Below, in pieces: positions 26,240-33,895 of a stretch of DNA of 64,000 bases. The stretch comes from Brevundimonas sp. SGAir0440 (GTDB lineage: Bacteria; Pseudomonadota; Alphaproteobacteria; Caulobacterales; Caulobacteraceae), in assembly GCF_005484585.1 (NCBI RefSeq), contig NZ_CP039435.1, positions 1,550,001 through 1,614,000 of the forward strand, read 5' to 3'. The position numbers and the translations under genes are program-made. How positions within the stretch are numbered: position 1 is the first letter of the stretch; each line of letters opens with the position of its first letter. The notes under the pieces are model-generated. The model was not told where the DNA came from. It saw nothing but the letters and a program-made list of their open reading frames with translations, and made no database searches.

Positions 26240-27112
26240 ATGAACCACGCACTTCCGCTCGAAGCCTGGGGGCGCCGTCTGATGACGCGGGCGGAGGCGT
26301 GGGCGGTTGGGTCCCGACCGCGTCGATACGGCTATGAGTTCTTGTGGTTCGGGCTGAAGCAGGGGTGGGCGTGTCTGTTCGGGGGGCTGATGCTGGCCCT
26401 GATCCTGGGAACGTTTCTGCTTTGGCCGGAGGGGGCGCCGGTGTCGCGCTATGACTTTCTGGCAGTCGGGGCGGTGGTGATCCAGGCGGCGATGCTGATT
26501 TTCCGGCTGGAGAGCTGGGAAGAGGCGCGGGTGATCTTCCTGTTCCATGTGGCGGGGACGATCATGGAGCTGTTCAAGACCGCGCACGGGTCATGGGTCT
26601 ATCCCGAGGACAGTCTGCTGCGGATCGGGGCGGTGCCGCTGTTCTCGGGCTTCATGTATGCGGCGGTCGGCAGCTACATCGCGCGGGTGCAGCGCATCTT
26701 CCATATTCGGGTGCGGAGGTATCCGCCGCTGTGGACGACCTGGGTGCTGGCGGCGGCGATCTACGTCAACTTCTTCGCCCATCACTGGCTGCCGGACGTG
26801 CGCATCGCGCTGTTCATCGCGACCGCCGTGTTGTTCGGGCGGGGATGGTTCTATTTCACGGCGGACCGGAAGCGGCGGTCGATGCCGCTGCTGTTGGGGT
26901 ATTTCCTGGTTGCGCTGTTCATCTGGTTCGCCGAGAACCTGGGCACGCTGGGGCGGGCCTGGGTGTATCCGGGGCAGGCGGACGGATGGGAGATGGTGTC
27001 CCTGGCCAAGCTGGGCAGCTGGTTTTTGCTGATGATCATCTCGGTCGTGCTGGTCTCGTTGGTGCACCGACCGGAGGAAGAACTCAGCGGCCCTGCAGCG
27101 CTCCGCGCATGA
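26240..27112 (+). CDS. DUF817 family integral membrane protein
   Basis: The 290-residue protein has about eight predicted membrane helices and the DUF817 marks RYGYEFLWFGLKQGWACLFG (29-48), LFHVAGTIMELFKTAHGSW (about 102-120), a YPED stretch, and ENLGTLGRAWVYPGQ with a following K-L-G-S-W. The acidic and aromatic residues conserved between helices suggest a transport or enzymatic role in the inner membrane, but none is established. Its 3' end overlaps the convergent DedA gene by 29 bases. Confidence 0.85.
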   Translation: MNHALPLEAWGRRLMTRAEAWAVGSRPRRYGYEFLWFGLKQGWACLFGGLMLALILGTFLLWPEGAPVSRYDFLAVGAVVIQAAMLIFRLESWEEARVIFLFHVAGTIMELFKTAHGSWVYPEDSLLRIGAVPLFSGFMYAAVGSYIARVQRIFHIRVRRYPPLWTTWVLAAAIYVNFFAHHWLPDVRIALFIATAVLFGRGWFYFTADRKRRSMPLLLGYFLVALFIWFAENLGTLGRAWVYPGQADGWEMVSLAKLGSWFLLMIISVVLVSLVHRPEEELSGPAALRA

Positions 27113-27746
27113 CGGCCGACTTGCGGCTCATGCGAGCCTTCACCAGTCGATAGACGACGGCGACGACCAGGATGGTGACGGCGAGGCCGCCGATCAGCAG
27201 GGTAGGGCCGTGGGCCTCGCTGAGGACTTCCATCTTCGCCAGGCCTTGGGCGGCGAGATAGCCCGGCGCCAGCATGGCCAGCACCCAGACGATCCCGGAT
27301 GTGACATTGCCGAACTGGAAAGCCCGCTGACGCATCCGGAGCATGCCCAGGGTCAGCGGCACGAAGGCGCGCAAGGGCCCGAAGAAGCGGCCGACGAAAA
27401 TCGACATGACGCCGTAGCGACGGCAGTACAGGCGCGTCCAGGCGATGCGGCGGCGGTGCGCCTTGAACATCGGGCGCTGGAGGAAGCGTACGCCCAGCCG
27501 ACGTCCGGCCCAGTAGGAGATGGCGTCGCCGATCACCGCGCCGATGACGCAACCGACGATGACATTGACGGGGTCCAGCACGCCGGCCGCGATCAGGCCG
27601 CCCGCCGCGACCAGCAGGCCGGTGGCGGGCACGAAGGCGCCGACGACCGCCAGCGACTCGACGAACACGACCAGGCCCAACATGACGCCGGCCCACATAT
27701 GGTTGCGGGCGATGAAATCGCCCACGGCTTGCAACAGGGAATCCAT
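27084..27746 (-). CDS. DedA family membrane protein
   Basis: From ATG 27746 the product has 220 residues. DedA/SNARE-associated features are FVESLAVVGAFVPATGLLVA (conserved Glu in a re-entrant loop), GAVIGDAISYWAGRRLG, and RYGVMSIFVGRFFGPLRAF with the conserved F-x-x-R-x-x-P-x-x-R-like pattern. DedA proteins are inner-membrane transporters; some flip undecaprenyl phosphate or phospholipids. A start at 27788 would add 14 residues and is less likely. Four to five membrane helices are visible. Confidence 0.88.
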   Translation of the reverse strand: MDSLLQAVGDFIARNHMWAGVMLGLVVFVESLAVVGAFVPATGLLVAAGGLIAAGVLDPVNVIVGCVIGAVIGDAISYWAGRRLGVRFLQRPMFKAHRRRIAWTRLYCRRYGVMSIFVGRFFGPLRAFVPLTLGMLRMRQRAFQFGNVTSGIVWVLAMLAPGYLAAQGLAKMEVLSEAHGPTLLIGGLAVTILVVAVVYRLVKARMSRKSAVMRGALQGR

Positions 27747-27818
27747 ACGAAGGCCTTGGGGGAGGAAGGCGGGGTCGGTCGAGGTCAAACCGACGTAGGG
27801 CGACCTTATGTCACCCGC

Positions 27819-28412
27819 TTACGGCAGGCGTGTGACCTTGGCGGCCATGTCGGGACGCGGGCGTTCCAGCGCGGGTTCGTTCAGCGTGCCGATGTGGATG
27901 AAGCCGGCGACGCTCTCGCCCTCGGTCAGGCCGAACAGGGCGACGCCTTGCGGGTCGTAGCTGTACCAGTCGGTGATCCAGCTGGACGAATAGCCGAAGC
28001 CGGAAGCCGCGTGTTCCAGGTTCATGCAGACGGCGCCGGCCGACAGCTGTTGCTCCCAGATCGGCTTGGATCCTTCGACCGGCGTCGAGACGACCAGGAT
28101 GGTGACGGGCGCGGCGGTCAGCTTGGCCAGAACCGCCTGATCCTTGGCCGGGCCGTTGCGCAGCTCGACCAGCACGGCGAGGCGGGCGGCGATGTCGGCG
28201 CGCGATTGCGGACCCAGGACGACGAAGCGCCACGGGAACAGCTTGCCGTGGTCGGGCGTGCGGGCGCCCAGCGTCAGGATCTCGTCCAGCTCGGCTTCGG
28301 AAGGGCCGGGCGCGACCAGGGCCTGGGCCGGGGCGGAGCGCCGCTGGGCCAGGCGGTCCCGGAAATCTTTGGACGGAACGGGCGGGGGCAGGGGTTTGTT
28401 GAGCGCGACCAT
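27819..28412 (-). CDS. Nitroreductase family protein
   Basis: This 197-residue FMN-dependent oxidoreductase has RRSAPAQALVAPGPSEAELD at the start, LTLGARTPDHGKLFPWRFVV with the typical P-x-H/P-W-x-F flavin-binding run, and GFGYSSSWITDWYSYDP and GFIHIGT near the end. It fits the YdjA-like, short nitroreductase group. It would reduce nitro, quinone or other electrophilic substrates with NAD(P)H; the physiological substrate is unknown. It lies divergent from the Nudix-cysE pair. Confidence 0.88.
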   Translation of the reverse strand: MVALNKPLPPPVPSKDFRDRLAQRRSAPAQALVAPGPSEAELDEILTLGARTPDHGKLFPWRFVVLGPQSRADIAARLAVLVELRNGPAKDQAVLAKLTAAPVTILVVSTPVEGSKPIWEQQLSAGAVCMNLEHAASGFGYSSSWITDWYSYDPQGVALFGLTEGESVAGFIHIGTLNEPALERPRPDMAAKVTRLP

Positions 28413-28457
28413 GCCGTCTAGCTAGGCTTTCATCCGCGTCTTCGCCATAGGTGGCCC

Positions 28458-29084
28458 ATGCGCAAATCCGACGAACCGAAATGGGCCGAGGGGCTGGCCA
28501 AGCCGCCGGCTTGGCGCAGCGACGGAAACGAGACGGTGTTCGACAGCCCCTGGATGGCGCTGACCCGGCATCCGGCGACGGCGCCGACGGGGATGAAGGC
28601 CGACTATGCCGTCGTGCGGTTCAAGAACGTCGGGACCGGCGTCCTGCCCGTGCACGAGGACGGGACGGTGACCCTGGTGGGCCAGCAGCGGTTCGCCCAC
28701 GCCAACTACAGCTGGGAAATGCCCGAAGGCGGCGCGCCGCTGGACGAGGATCCCTTCGACGGCATCCGGCGCGAACTGGCCGAAGAGGCCGGATTGCAGG
28801 CCGAACACTGGCTGCCGGCGCTGAAGGTCGAGATGTCGAACTCCATCACCGACGAGATCGGCATGACCTGGATCGCCTGGGGCCTGTCGCCGGCGCCGAC
28901 CGATCCCGATCCCACCGAGATCATCGCCGTGGTGCGCGTGCCGTTCGTCGATCTGCTGGACGAGGTCGGGCGGGGAACGGTGCGCGACAGCCTGACGGTG
29001 GCGACGGCCTACAAGGCCTATCATATGGCGATGAACGGCGAACTGCCCGAGGCGCTGGCGCGCGCCTTGCTGGGGCGCGTATGA
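28458..29084 (+). CDS. NUDIX hydrolase, ADP-ribose pyrophosphatase-like
   Basis: The 208-residue protein has an N-terminal strand region and a full Nudix box, from the first Gly of EMPEGGAPLDEDPFDGIRRE through L-A-E-E-A-G-L (about 92-115). VLPVHEDGTVTLVGQQRFAH before it is typical of ADP-ribose and NDP-sugar pyrophosphatases, which dimerise through this part. It probably hydrolyses ADP-ribose or a similar nucleotide sugar. The stop is 20 bases before the cysE start, so the two genes may share a transcript. Confidence 0.87.
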   Translation: MRKSDEPKWAEGLAKPPAWRSDGNETVFDSPWMALTRHPATAPTGMKADYAVVRFKNVGTGVLPVHEDGTVTLVGQQRFAHANYSWEMPEGGAPLDEDPFDGIRRELAEEAGLQAEHWLPALKVEMSNSITDEIGMTWIAWGLSPAPTDPDPTEIIAVVRVPFVDLLDEVGRGTVRDSLTVATAYKAYHMAMNGELPEALARALLGRV

Positions 29085-29104
29085 TGTCGCCGAAGGAGCC
29101 GATC

Positions 29105-29932
29105 ATGGCCAAGCTGGAAGTCGTCGCAGAAACCGAAATCGACAGCGTGTGGCGTCAGCTGCGCGCCTCGGCCGAGGCGGCGTCGCGCGAGGAGCCGCAG
29201 CTGGGCTCGCAGATGAATGCGGTGATCCTGTCGCACGACGACCTGGCTGGCGCGCTGAGCTTCCAGATCGCGCGCAAGCTGGCGGACGGCGAGATGAGCG
29301 CCATGTCGGTGCGCGAGGTCTGCCTGTCGGCGTTCAAGGCCGATCCGTCGATGGTTGAGGCGGCGGAGGCGGACCTTCAAGCCGTGGCCGAACGCGACCC
29401 GGCGATCCGCAACCTGTTGCAACCCTTCCTGTATTTCAAAGGCTTCCAGGCCTTGCAGGGCTGGCGCGTGGCGCATTGGCTGTGGGGACAGGGGCGCGAG
29501 ACGCTGGCCTTCCACTTCCAGAGCCGGATTTCGGAGCTGTTCCAGCTGGACATCCATCCGGCCGCGCAACTGGGCAAGGGGCTGTTTCTGGATCACGGCA
29601 CGGGCATCGTCATCGGCGAGACGGCGGTGGTCGGCGACGACGTGTCGATGCTGCACGGGGTGACCCTGGGCGGGACGGGCGCCGAACGCGGCGATCGCCA
29701 TCCCAAGATCGGCAAAGGCGTCCTGCTGGGCGCCGGGGCCAAGGTGCTGGGCAATATCCACGTCGGCGACTACGCCAAGGTGGCGTCCGGTTCGGTGGTG
29801 CTGAAGGCCGTGCCGTCCGGCTGCACCGTGGCGGGGGTGCCGGCCCGGCTGGTCAACTGCCCGACCAACGCCGAACCGGCCCGCACCATGGATCACACCC
29901 TGGCCGATGTGGTGTACGACTTCGTCATCTGA
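29105..29932 (+). CDS. cysE: Serine O-acetyltransferase
   Basis: The 275-residue protein has the CysE alpha-helical N-terminal domain (with DPAIRNLLQPFLYFKGFQAL) and a left-handed beta-helix of hexapeptide repeats. The active-site region is LFLDHGTGIVIGETAVVGDD and MLHGVTLGGTGAERGDRHPK. It makes O-acetylserine from serine and acetyl-CoA, the first committed step of cysteine synthesis. GGAG at 29094 supports ATG 29105. The C-terminus ends in F-V-I; a terminal Ile is what CysE needs to bind the cysteine synthase active site in the bi-enzyme complex. Confidence 0.94.
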   Translation: MAKLEVVAETEIDSVWRQLRASAEAASREEPQLGSQMNAVILSHDDLAGALSFQIARKLADGEMSAMSVREVCLSAFKADPSMVEAAEADLQAVAERDPAIRNLLQPFLYFKGFQALQGWRVAHWLWGQGRETLAFHFQSRISELFQLDIHPAAQLGKGLFLDHGTGIVIGETAVVGDDVSMLHGVTLGGTGAERGDRHPKIGKGVLLGAGAKVLGNIHVGDYAKVASGSVVLKAVPSGCTVAGVPARLVNCPTNAEPARTMDHTLADVVYDFVI

Positions 29933-29941
29933 GGGCCTGCC

Positions 29942-32017
29942 TCACAGGGCGATCCTGAGAGAGGCGCGCACGCTGCGCGGGGCGCCGGGGTAGATCCACA
30001 GGGCGCTGTAGGAGCTGGCGGCGTATCGCTCGTCAAACAGGTTGTCGACCTCGATGCGGGCCGTGACCCGGGGCGTCAGGCCATAGTCCAGCGCCGCCTT
30101 GGCCTTCCAGTAGGCGGGCAGTTCGGGCGCGCCCAGCGCCAGGCCGCCGGCCCGGTCGCCGACATAGGCCGCGCCGGTCATGAACGACCAGGTCGTGCCG
30201 TGGGTCGTGGGGAAGCGACCGATGACGAACAGCGAGCCGGAATGTTCGGGCACGTTCAGCACGGCGTCGGTTGCAAAGGCGCGGTCGTCCGCCTTGGCGT
30301 CGGTCCAGCCGTAGTTGGCGACCACCTGCCAGGCGTCGTCGATCTTCAAGGCGCCGTCCAGCTCGATCCCGCGCGTCGTCAGCTTGCCGACCGGGGCCAG
30401 GAAGTTGGGATCGACGGGGTCGGTCGTCAGAATGTTCGACTTCTCGATGTCGAAGACGGTGGCGGCGAGATCCAGTCCGTCCCAGGTGCCGGCCAGGCCG
30501 ATCTCATAGCCCTTGCCATCCTCGGGTGCGAAACCGGAGCCGTCGCGCCCCGTGCCCGAGTTCAGCACGAACGACTGACCATAGCTGGCGTGGGCGGTCA
30601 GGTTGTCGGTCAGGCGATAGCGGGCGGCGAGGCGGTACTTCAGGGGCGTGTCGCTGGCCTCACCGACGGCGCCGGTGCGGTTGTTTCGGATGGTCTGGTC
30701 GTAGTCGTCGAACCGCAGCCCGGCCAGCAGGCTGAGGCGGTCGTTCACCTCCCACAGATCCTGGGCGTAGAGGGTGACGACATCGCGCGTCTCCAGATTG
30801 TCGGTGAAGGGCAGGGGTGTCGGCGGCGTGACCGCGCCATAGACGGGGTTGAAGACGTTGATCGGATAGGGATTGGCCGCAGTCGGATTGATGCGCAGCC
30901 ACTTCTCGCCATAGGTCAGCTGATAGGCCTTCACCCCGAAACCGAGATTGTGAACGCCCAATCCCGTCTGGAGCAAACCGTTCAGCTCCAGCCGGGCCGA
31001 CAGGTCCTCGACCGAGAAGTCGCGTCCGCGACGCTGACGCCACAGCTGGTCGCCGACCAGGCGCGAATGGTCGCTCGAAAGACCCTTTAGCGAGCCGCCG
31101 CGCCAGGCGACGCCGCCGTTCAGGCTCCAGTCGTCATTGATCCGGTATTCGCCGGTGATCTGGTGCCGTTCGTTGCGGAAGCGGGTCACGCCGTCCCCGG
31201 GCTCGCCGTAGTAGTTCGAGGGCGGCAGGAACAGGGCGTCGCCTTTGATCGCCGGCATCCCCCGATCGAACAGGGTCGTGAAGGTGGTGAACTCGCCCAC
31301 ATAGGTCAGGCGCAGATCATCGGTGGGGCGCCAGGTCAGGGACGGCGCCACGACGGTGCGGTCCAGGCCGACATAGTCGCGCCAGCCGTCAGACGTCTCG
31401 CCCGCCACCACAAGCCGCCCGGCCAGGGCGTCATTGATCGGGCCGGTCAGGTCCAGTTCGCCGCGACGCAGGCCGAATGATCCCACAGTGGCGGTGAAAG
31501 CGGCGGCGGGCGCAAAGCGCGGGGTCTTGGAGACGATATTGATGCGTCCGGCCGGGTCGATGTCGCCGAACAGGGCGCCGGACGGCCCCTTCAGCACTTC
31601 GATCCGCTCGGATGTGGCCGGGTCACGAGGCGGGGCCATGCCGCGATTGGCCAGAAAGCCGTCGACATAATATTCCGCCCCGCCGTCGGGCGTGCCCAGG
31701 AAGCCGCGAATGGCGAAATTGTCCATGACGCCGCCGCGATTGTTCTGCTGGCTGACGCCGCTGACCAGTTCCAGCGCATCGGCGAGACGCGTCGCGCCCA
31801 CGGCCTTGATCAGATCATTCTCGATGGAGCGGCTGGACGGCGACATGGCCTCGGTGATCGCTCCTGCGCCCAGGGTCAAGTCACGCGGCGCCGAGCGGCG
31901 GCCCAGAACGACGATCTCCCCCACCGTTTCAGGCTCGACCGCCGCGACAGCGACGGGGGCGGGGGCGTTGGCGGCGACCAGCAGGCACGCGCCGGCGCAG
32001 CTCAGAAGGAGGGACAA
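29942..32017 (-). CDS. TonB-dependent siderophore-type receptor
   Basis: This 691-residue outer-membrane receptor has a signal peptide (about 1-26), a TonB-box-like GEIVVLG, and a plug domain with LADALELVSGVSQQNNRGGV, MDNFAIRGF and ERIEVLKGPSGALFGDIDPA. A 22-strand barrel follows, ending in ASLRIAL. It should import an iron chelate or a similar large ligand using TonB-ExbBD energy. The start is a TTG at 32017 with GGAG at good spacing. The gene faces the DUF1624 gene across about 50 AT-richer bases that contain TATACT. No siderophore synthesis genes are near. Confidence 0.9.
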   Translation of the reverse strand: MSLLLSCAGACLLVAANAPAPVAVAAVEPETVGEIVVLGRRSAPRDLTLGAGAITEAMSPSSRSIENDLIKAVGATRLADALELVSGVSQQNNRGGVMDNFAIRGFLGTPDGGAEYYVDGFLANRGMAPPRDPATSERIEVLKGPSGALFGDIDPAGRINIVSKTPRFAPAAAFTATVGSFGLRRGELDLTGPINDALAGRLVVAGETSDGWRDYVGLDRTVVAPSLTWRPTDDLRLTYVGEFTTFTTLFDRGMPAIKGDALFLPPSNYYGEPGDGVTRFRNERHQITGEYRINDDWSLNGGVAWRGGSLKGLSSDHSRLVGDQLWRQRRGRDFSVEDLSARLELNGLLQTGLGVHNLGFGVKAYQLTYGEKWLRINPTAANPYPINVFNPVYGAVTPPTPLPFTDNLETRDVVTLYAQDLWEVNDRLSLLAGLRFDDYDQTIRNNRTGAVGEASDTPLKYRLAARYRLTDNLTAHASYGQSFVLNSGTGRDGSGFAPEDGKGYEIGLAGTWDGLDLAATVFDIEKSNILTTDPVDPNFLAPVGKLTTRGIELDGALKIDDAWQVVANYGWTDAKADDRAFATDAVLNVPEHSGSLFVIGRFPTTHGTTWSFMTGAAYVGDRAGGLALGAPELPAYWKAKAALDYGLTPRVTARIEVDNLFDERYAASSYSALWIYPGAPRSVRASLRIAL

Positions 32018-32068
32018 GGCAGGCTCCGTTTGAAATGTTATACTGTATCGGCTATCCGCTTCCGCCTG

Positions 32069-33268
32069 ATGATGTCAACCGCTGCAACGCTTGTTCCCGC
32101 TTTCGCTTCTTCGACTTCCGCGCCAAGCCGTGCGGTCGGTCGGATCCGATCCATCGACGCCCTGCGCGGGCTGGTCATCCTGCTGATGCTGGTCGATCAC
32201 GCGCGGGAGTTCTTCTTCATCCACGCCCAGGTCTCGGACCCGATGAATGTGGAGACGACCTCGCCGGCACTGTTCTTCACCCGGCTGTCGGCCCATCTGT
32301 GCGCGCCGGTGTTCGTGGCCCTGACGGGATTGGGGGCTTGGCTTTATGGAAACAAGCAGGCGGGCGGCGGGAACGGAGCCGGCGCGGCATCGGCCTTCCT
32401 GCTGAAACGCGGTCTGTTTCTGGTCGTGCTGGAGCTGACGGTGGTCAACTTCGCCTGGACCTTCGCGATCACGCCCGAGTTGATCTATCTGCAGGTGATC
32501 TGGGCCATCGGCCTGTCGATGATCGCGCTGGCGGCCCTGGTGCATCTGCCACGCCCGGTGCTGATCGCCGTGGGGCTGGTCATCGTGCTGGGGCACAATC
32601 TGCTGGACCCGATCACCGTCGCGGCAGGGCAGCCGGGACATGCGATCTGGGCCGTGCTGCATGATCGCGGATTTATAGACTTAGCTTGGGGCGGTCAGGC
32701 GAGAACCTCCTATCCGCTTCTGCCGTGGATCGGGGTGGCGGCGCTGGGCTACGCCATTGGGCCGTGGTTCGCAGGCGGGCAGAAGACGCGGCTGAAGCGT
32801 CTGGTGCTGACGGGGCTGGGCGCGCTCGCCCTGTTCGTCGTGCTGCGGGCAATCAATGTCTATGGGGATGCGCCGTGGGGCGTGCAGGCGACGCCGATCC
32901 AGACGGTGATGAGCGTGCTGAACCTGACGAAATATCCGCCGTCGGCCGACTTTCTGCTGCTGACGCTGGGGATAGGCGCGTTGATCCTGGCGGGGCTGGA
33001 AAGAGCGCCGGAGCGGTTGGTCGGCGTGCTGGCGGTCTTTGGCGGAGCGCCGCTGTTCTTCTATCTGATCCACCTCTATGGGCTGCATCTGCTGAACCTG
33101 GCGGCCCTGATGCTGTTCGGCGCCAATCAGGGGGAGGGCTTCGGCGTGCCCGGCGTCGGCTGGGTGTGGCTGCTGGCGGCCCTGATCGCCGTGCCTTGCT
33201 GGTTCGCCTGCCGGTGGTTCGGCGGGGTCAAGCGGCGCAGTTCGCAATGGTGGATGAAGTACCTCTGA
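32069..33268 (+). CDS. DUF1624 / heparan-alpha-glucosaminide N-acetyltransferase-like membrane protein
   Basis: The product (about 399 residues) begins with a cytoplasmic segment, then RIRSIDALRGLVILLMLVDH, the signature of the HGSNAT/DUF1624 acyltransferase group, with the conserved histidine before the first helices. About ten membrane helices follow, ending in PLFFYLIHLYGLHLLNLAAL and a basic tail. Such proteins may transfer acetyl groups across the inner membrane to sugars. Adjacent ATGs at 32069 and 32072 are the likely starts; a TTG at 32030 would extend into the promoter region of the TonB receptor. Confidence 0.85.
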   Translation: MMSTAATLVPAFASSTSAPSRAVGRIRSIDALRGLVILLMLVDHAREFFFIHAQVSDPMNVETTSPALFFTRLSAHLCAPVFVALTGLGAWLYGNKQAGGGNGAGAASAFLLKRGLFLVVLELTVVNFAWTFAITPELIYLQVIWAIGLSMIALAALVHLPRPVLIAVGLVIVLGHNLLDPITVAAGQPGHAIWAVLHDRGFIDLAWGGQARTSYPLLPWIGVAALGYAIGPWFAGGQKTRLKRLVLTGLGALALFVVLRAINVYGDAPWGVQATPIQTVMSVLNLTKYPPSADFLLLTLGIGALILAGLERAPERLVGVLAVFGGAPLFFYLIHLYGLHLLNLAALMLFGANQGEGFGVPGVGWVWLLAALIAVPCWFACRWFGGVKRRSSQWWMKYL

Positions 33269-33352
33269 GGCGGGAAAATGCGCGGCGCCGGTTTCCCTGA
33301 ACGGCCGATGTCTCTAGGGTCCGCCGCCAACGTCCAGACCATGAGGCCCCCC

Positions 33353-33562
33353 GTGAAAGACACCGACCTGAAGCGCATCGAGGCGCACCTCAAGCGCACC
33401 TTCAACACCGGCGGCATCATCGTGAAGGCCCGCCCCAAGCAGAATGACTCGGCCGAGGTCTATGTCGGCGACGAGTTCATCGGCATCGTCTTCGAGGATG
33501 AGGACGAGGAAGGCTCGTTCATGTTCGAAATGGCGATCCTGGCCGAAGACCTTCCGGCCTGA
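33353..33562 (+). CDS. DUF3126 family protein
   Basis: This small acidic/basic protein (69 residues from GTG 33353) reads VKDTDLKRIEAHLKRTFNTG followed by IIVKARPKQNDSAEVYVGDE and GIVFEDEDEEGSFMFEMAIL, the pattern of DUF3126, which is limited to alphaproteobacteria. Function is unknown. GAGG at 33343-33346 is well placed for the GTG at 33353; an ATG at 33341 would add four residues. It precedes a strong terminator, so it is a single gene or follows the DUF1624 gene by read-through. Confidence 0.83.
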   Translation: MKDTDLKRIEAHLKRTFNTGGIIVKARPKQNDSAEVYVGDEFIGIVFEDEDEEGSFMFEMAILAEDLPA

Positions 33563-33577
33563 AACGCCGACCGATCC

Positions 33578-33609
33578 AACCGCCCGGCGTGAATGCGCCG
33601 GGCGGTTTT
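33578..33609. terminator. Rho-independent terminator after the DUF3126 gene
   Basis: AACCGCCCGGCG and CGCCGGGCGGTT form a perfect 12-bp stem around six bases, followed by TTTC. It lies before the end of the convergent DUF2164 gene and may act both ways. Confidence 0.85.
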
Positions 33610-33643
33610 CGTTTGGGCCGACCCGTTCAGCGATGCGGGCCGG

Positions 33644-33895
33644 TCAGCGCGTGGGGTCCGCGCGTTCGAGGCCGTACAGCGCCTCGACGATGTCCTCGGC
33701 CTTCTGCTGGACCAGTTGCTGGGCGTCGTGGACGCCGCGATTGTAGAAGGCGCCGCCGATCTCCGTGCCGATGAAGTCCAGCAGCATCTCGGCCGGAAGC
33801 TGGCCGAGTTCCTGATCCAGTTCTCGGGCGAAGTAGTCGCGCAGTTTGGCGGTGATCGCCGCGCGTTCTTCCTTGGAGAATTCGATCGGCTTCAT
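33644..33895 (-). CDS. DUF2164 family protein
   Basis: The 83-residue product contains FSKEERAAITAKLRDYFARE, ELGQLPAEMLLDFIGTEIGG and AFYNRGVHDAQQLVQQK, which are the usual blocks of DUF2164. It is mostly helical and cytoplasmic, and no function is known. Its ATG overlaps the stop of the ABC-F gene in ATGA (33892-33895), with the DUF2164 gene downstream of that gene's 3' end position but read first on the minus strand; the pair is therefore coupled, with DUF2164 translated upstream of the ABC-F start only if a longer transcript exists. Confidence 0.8.
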   Translation of the reverse strand: MKPIEFSKEERAAITAKLRDYFARELDQELGQLPAEMLLDFIGTEIGGAFYNRGVHDAQQLVQQKAEDIVEALYGLERADPTR

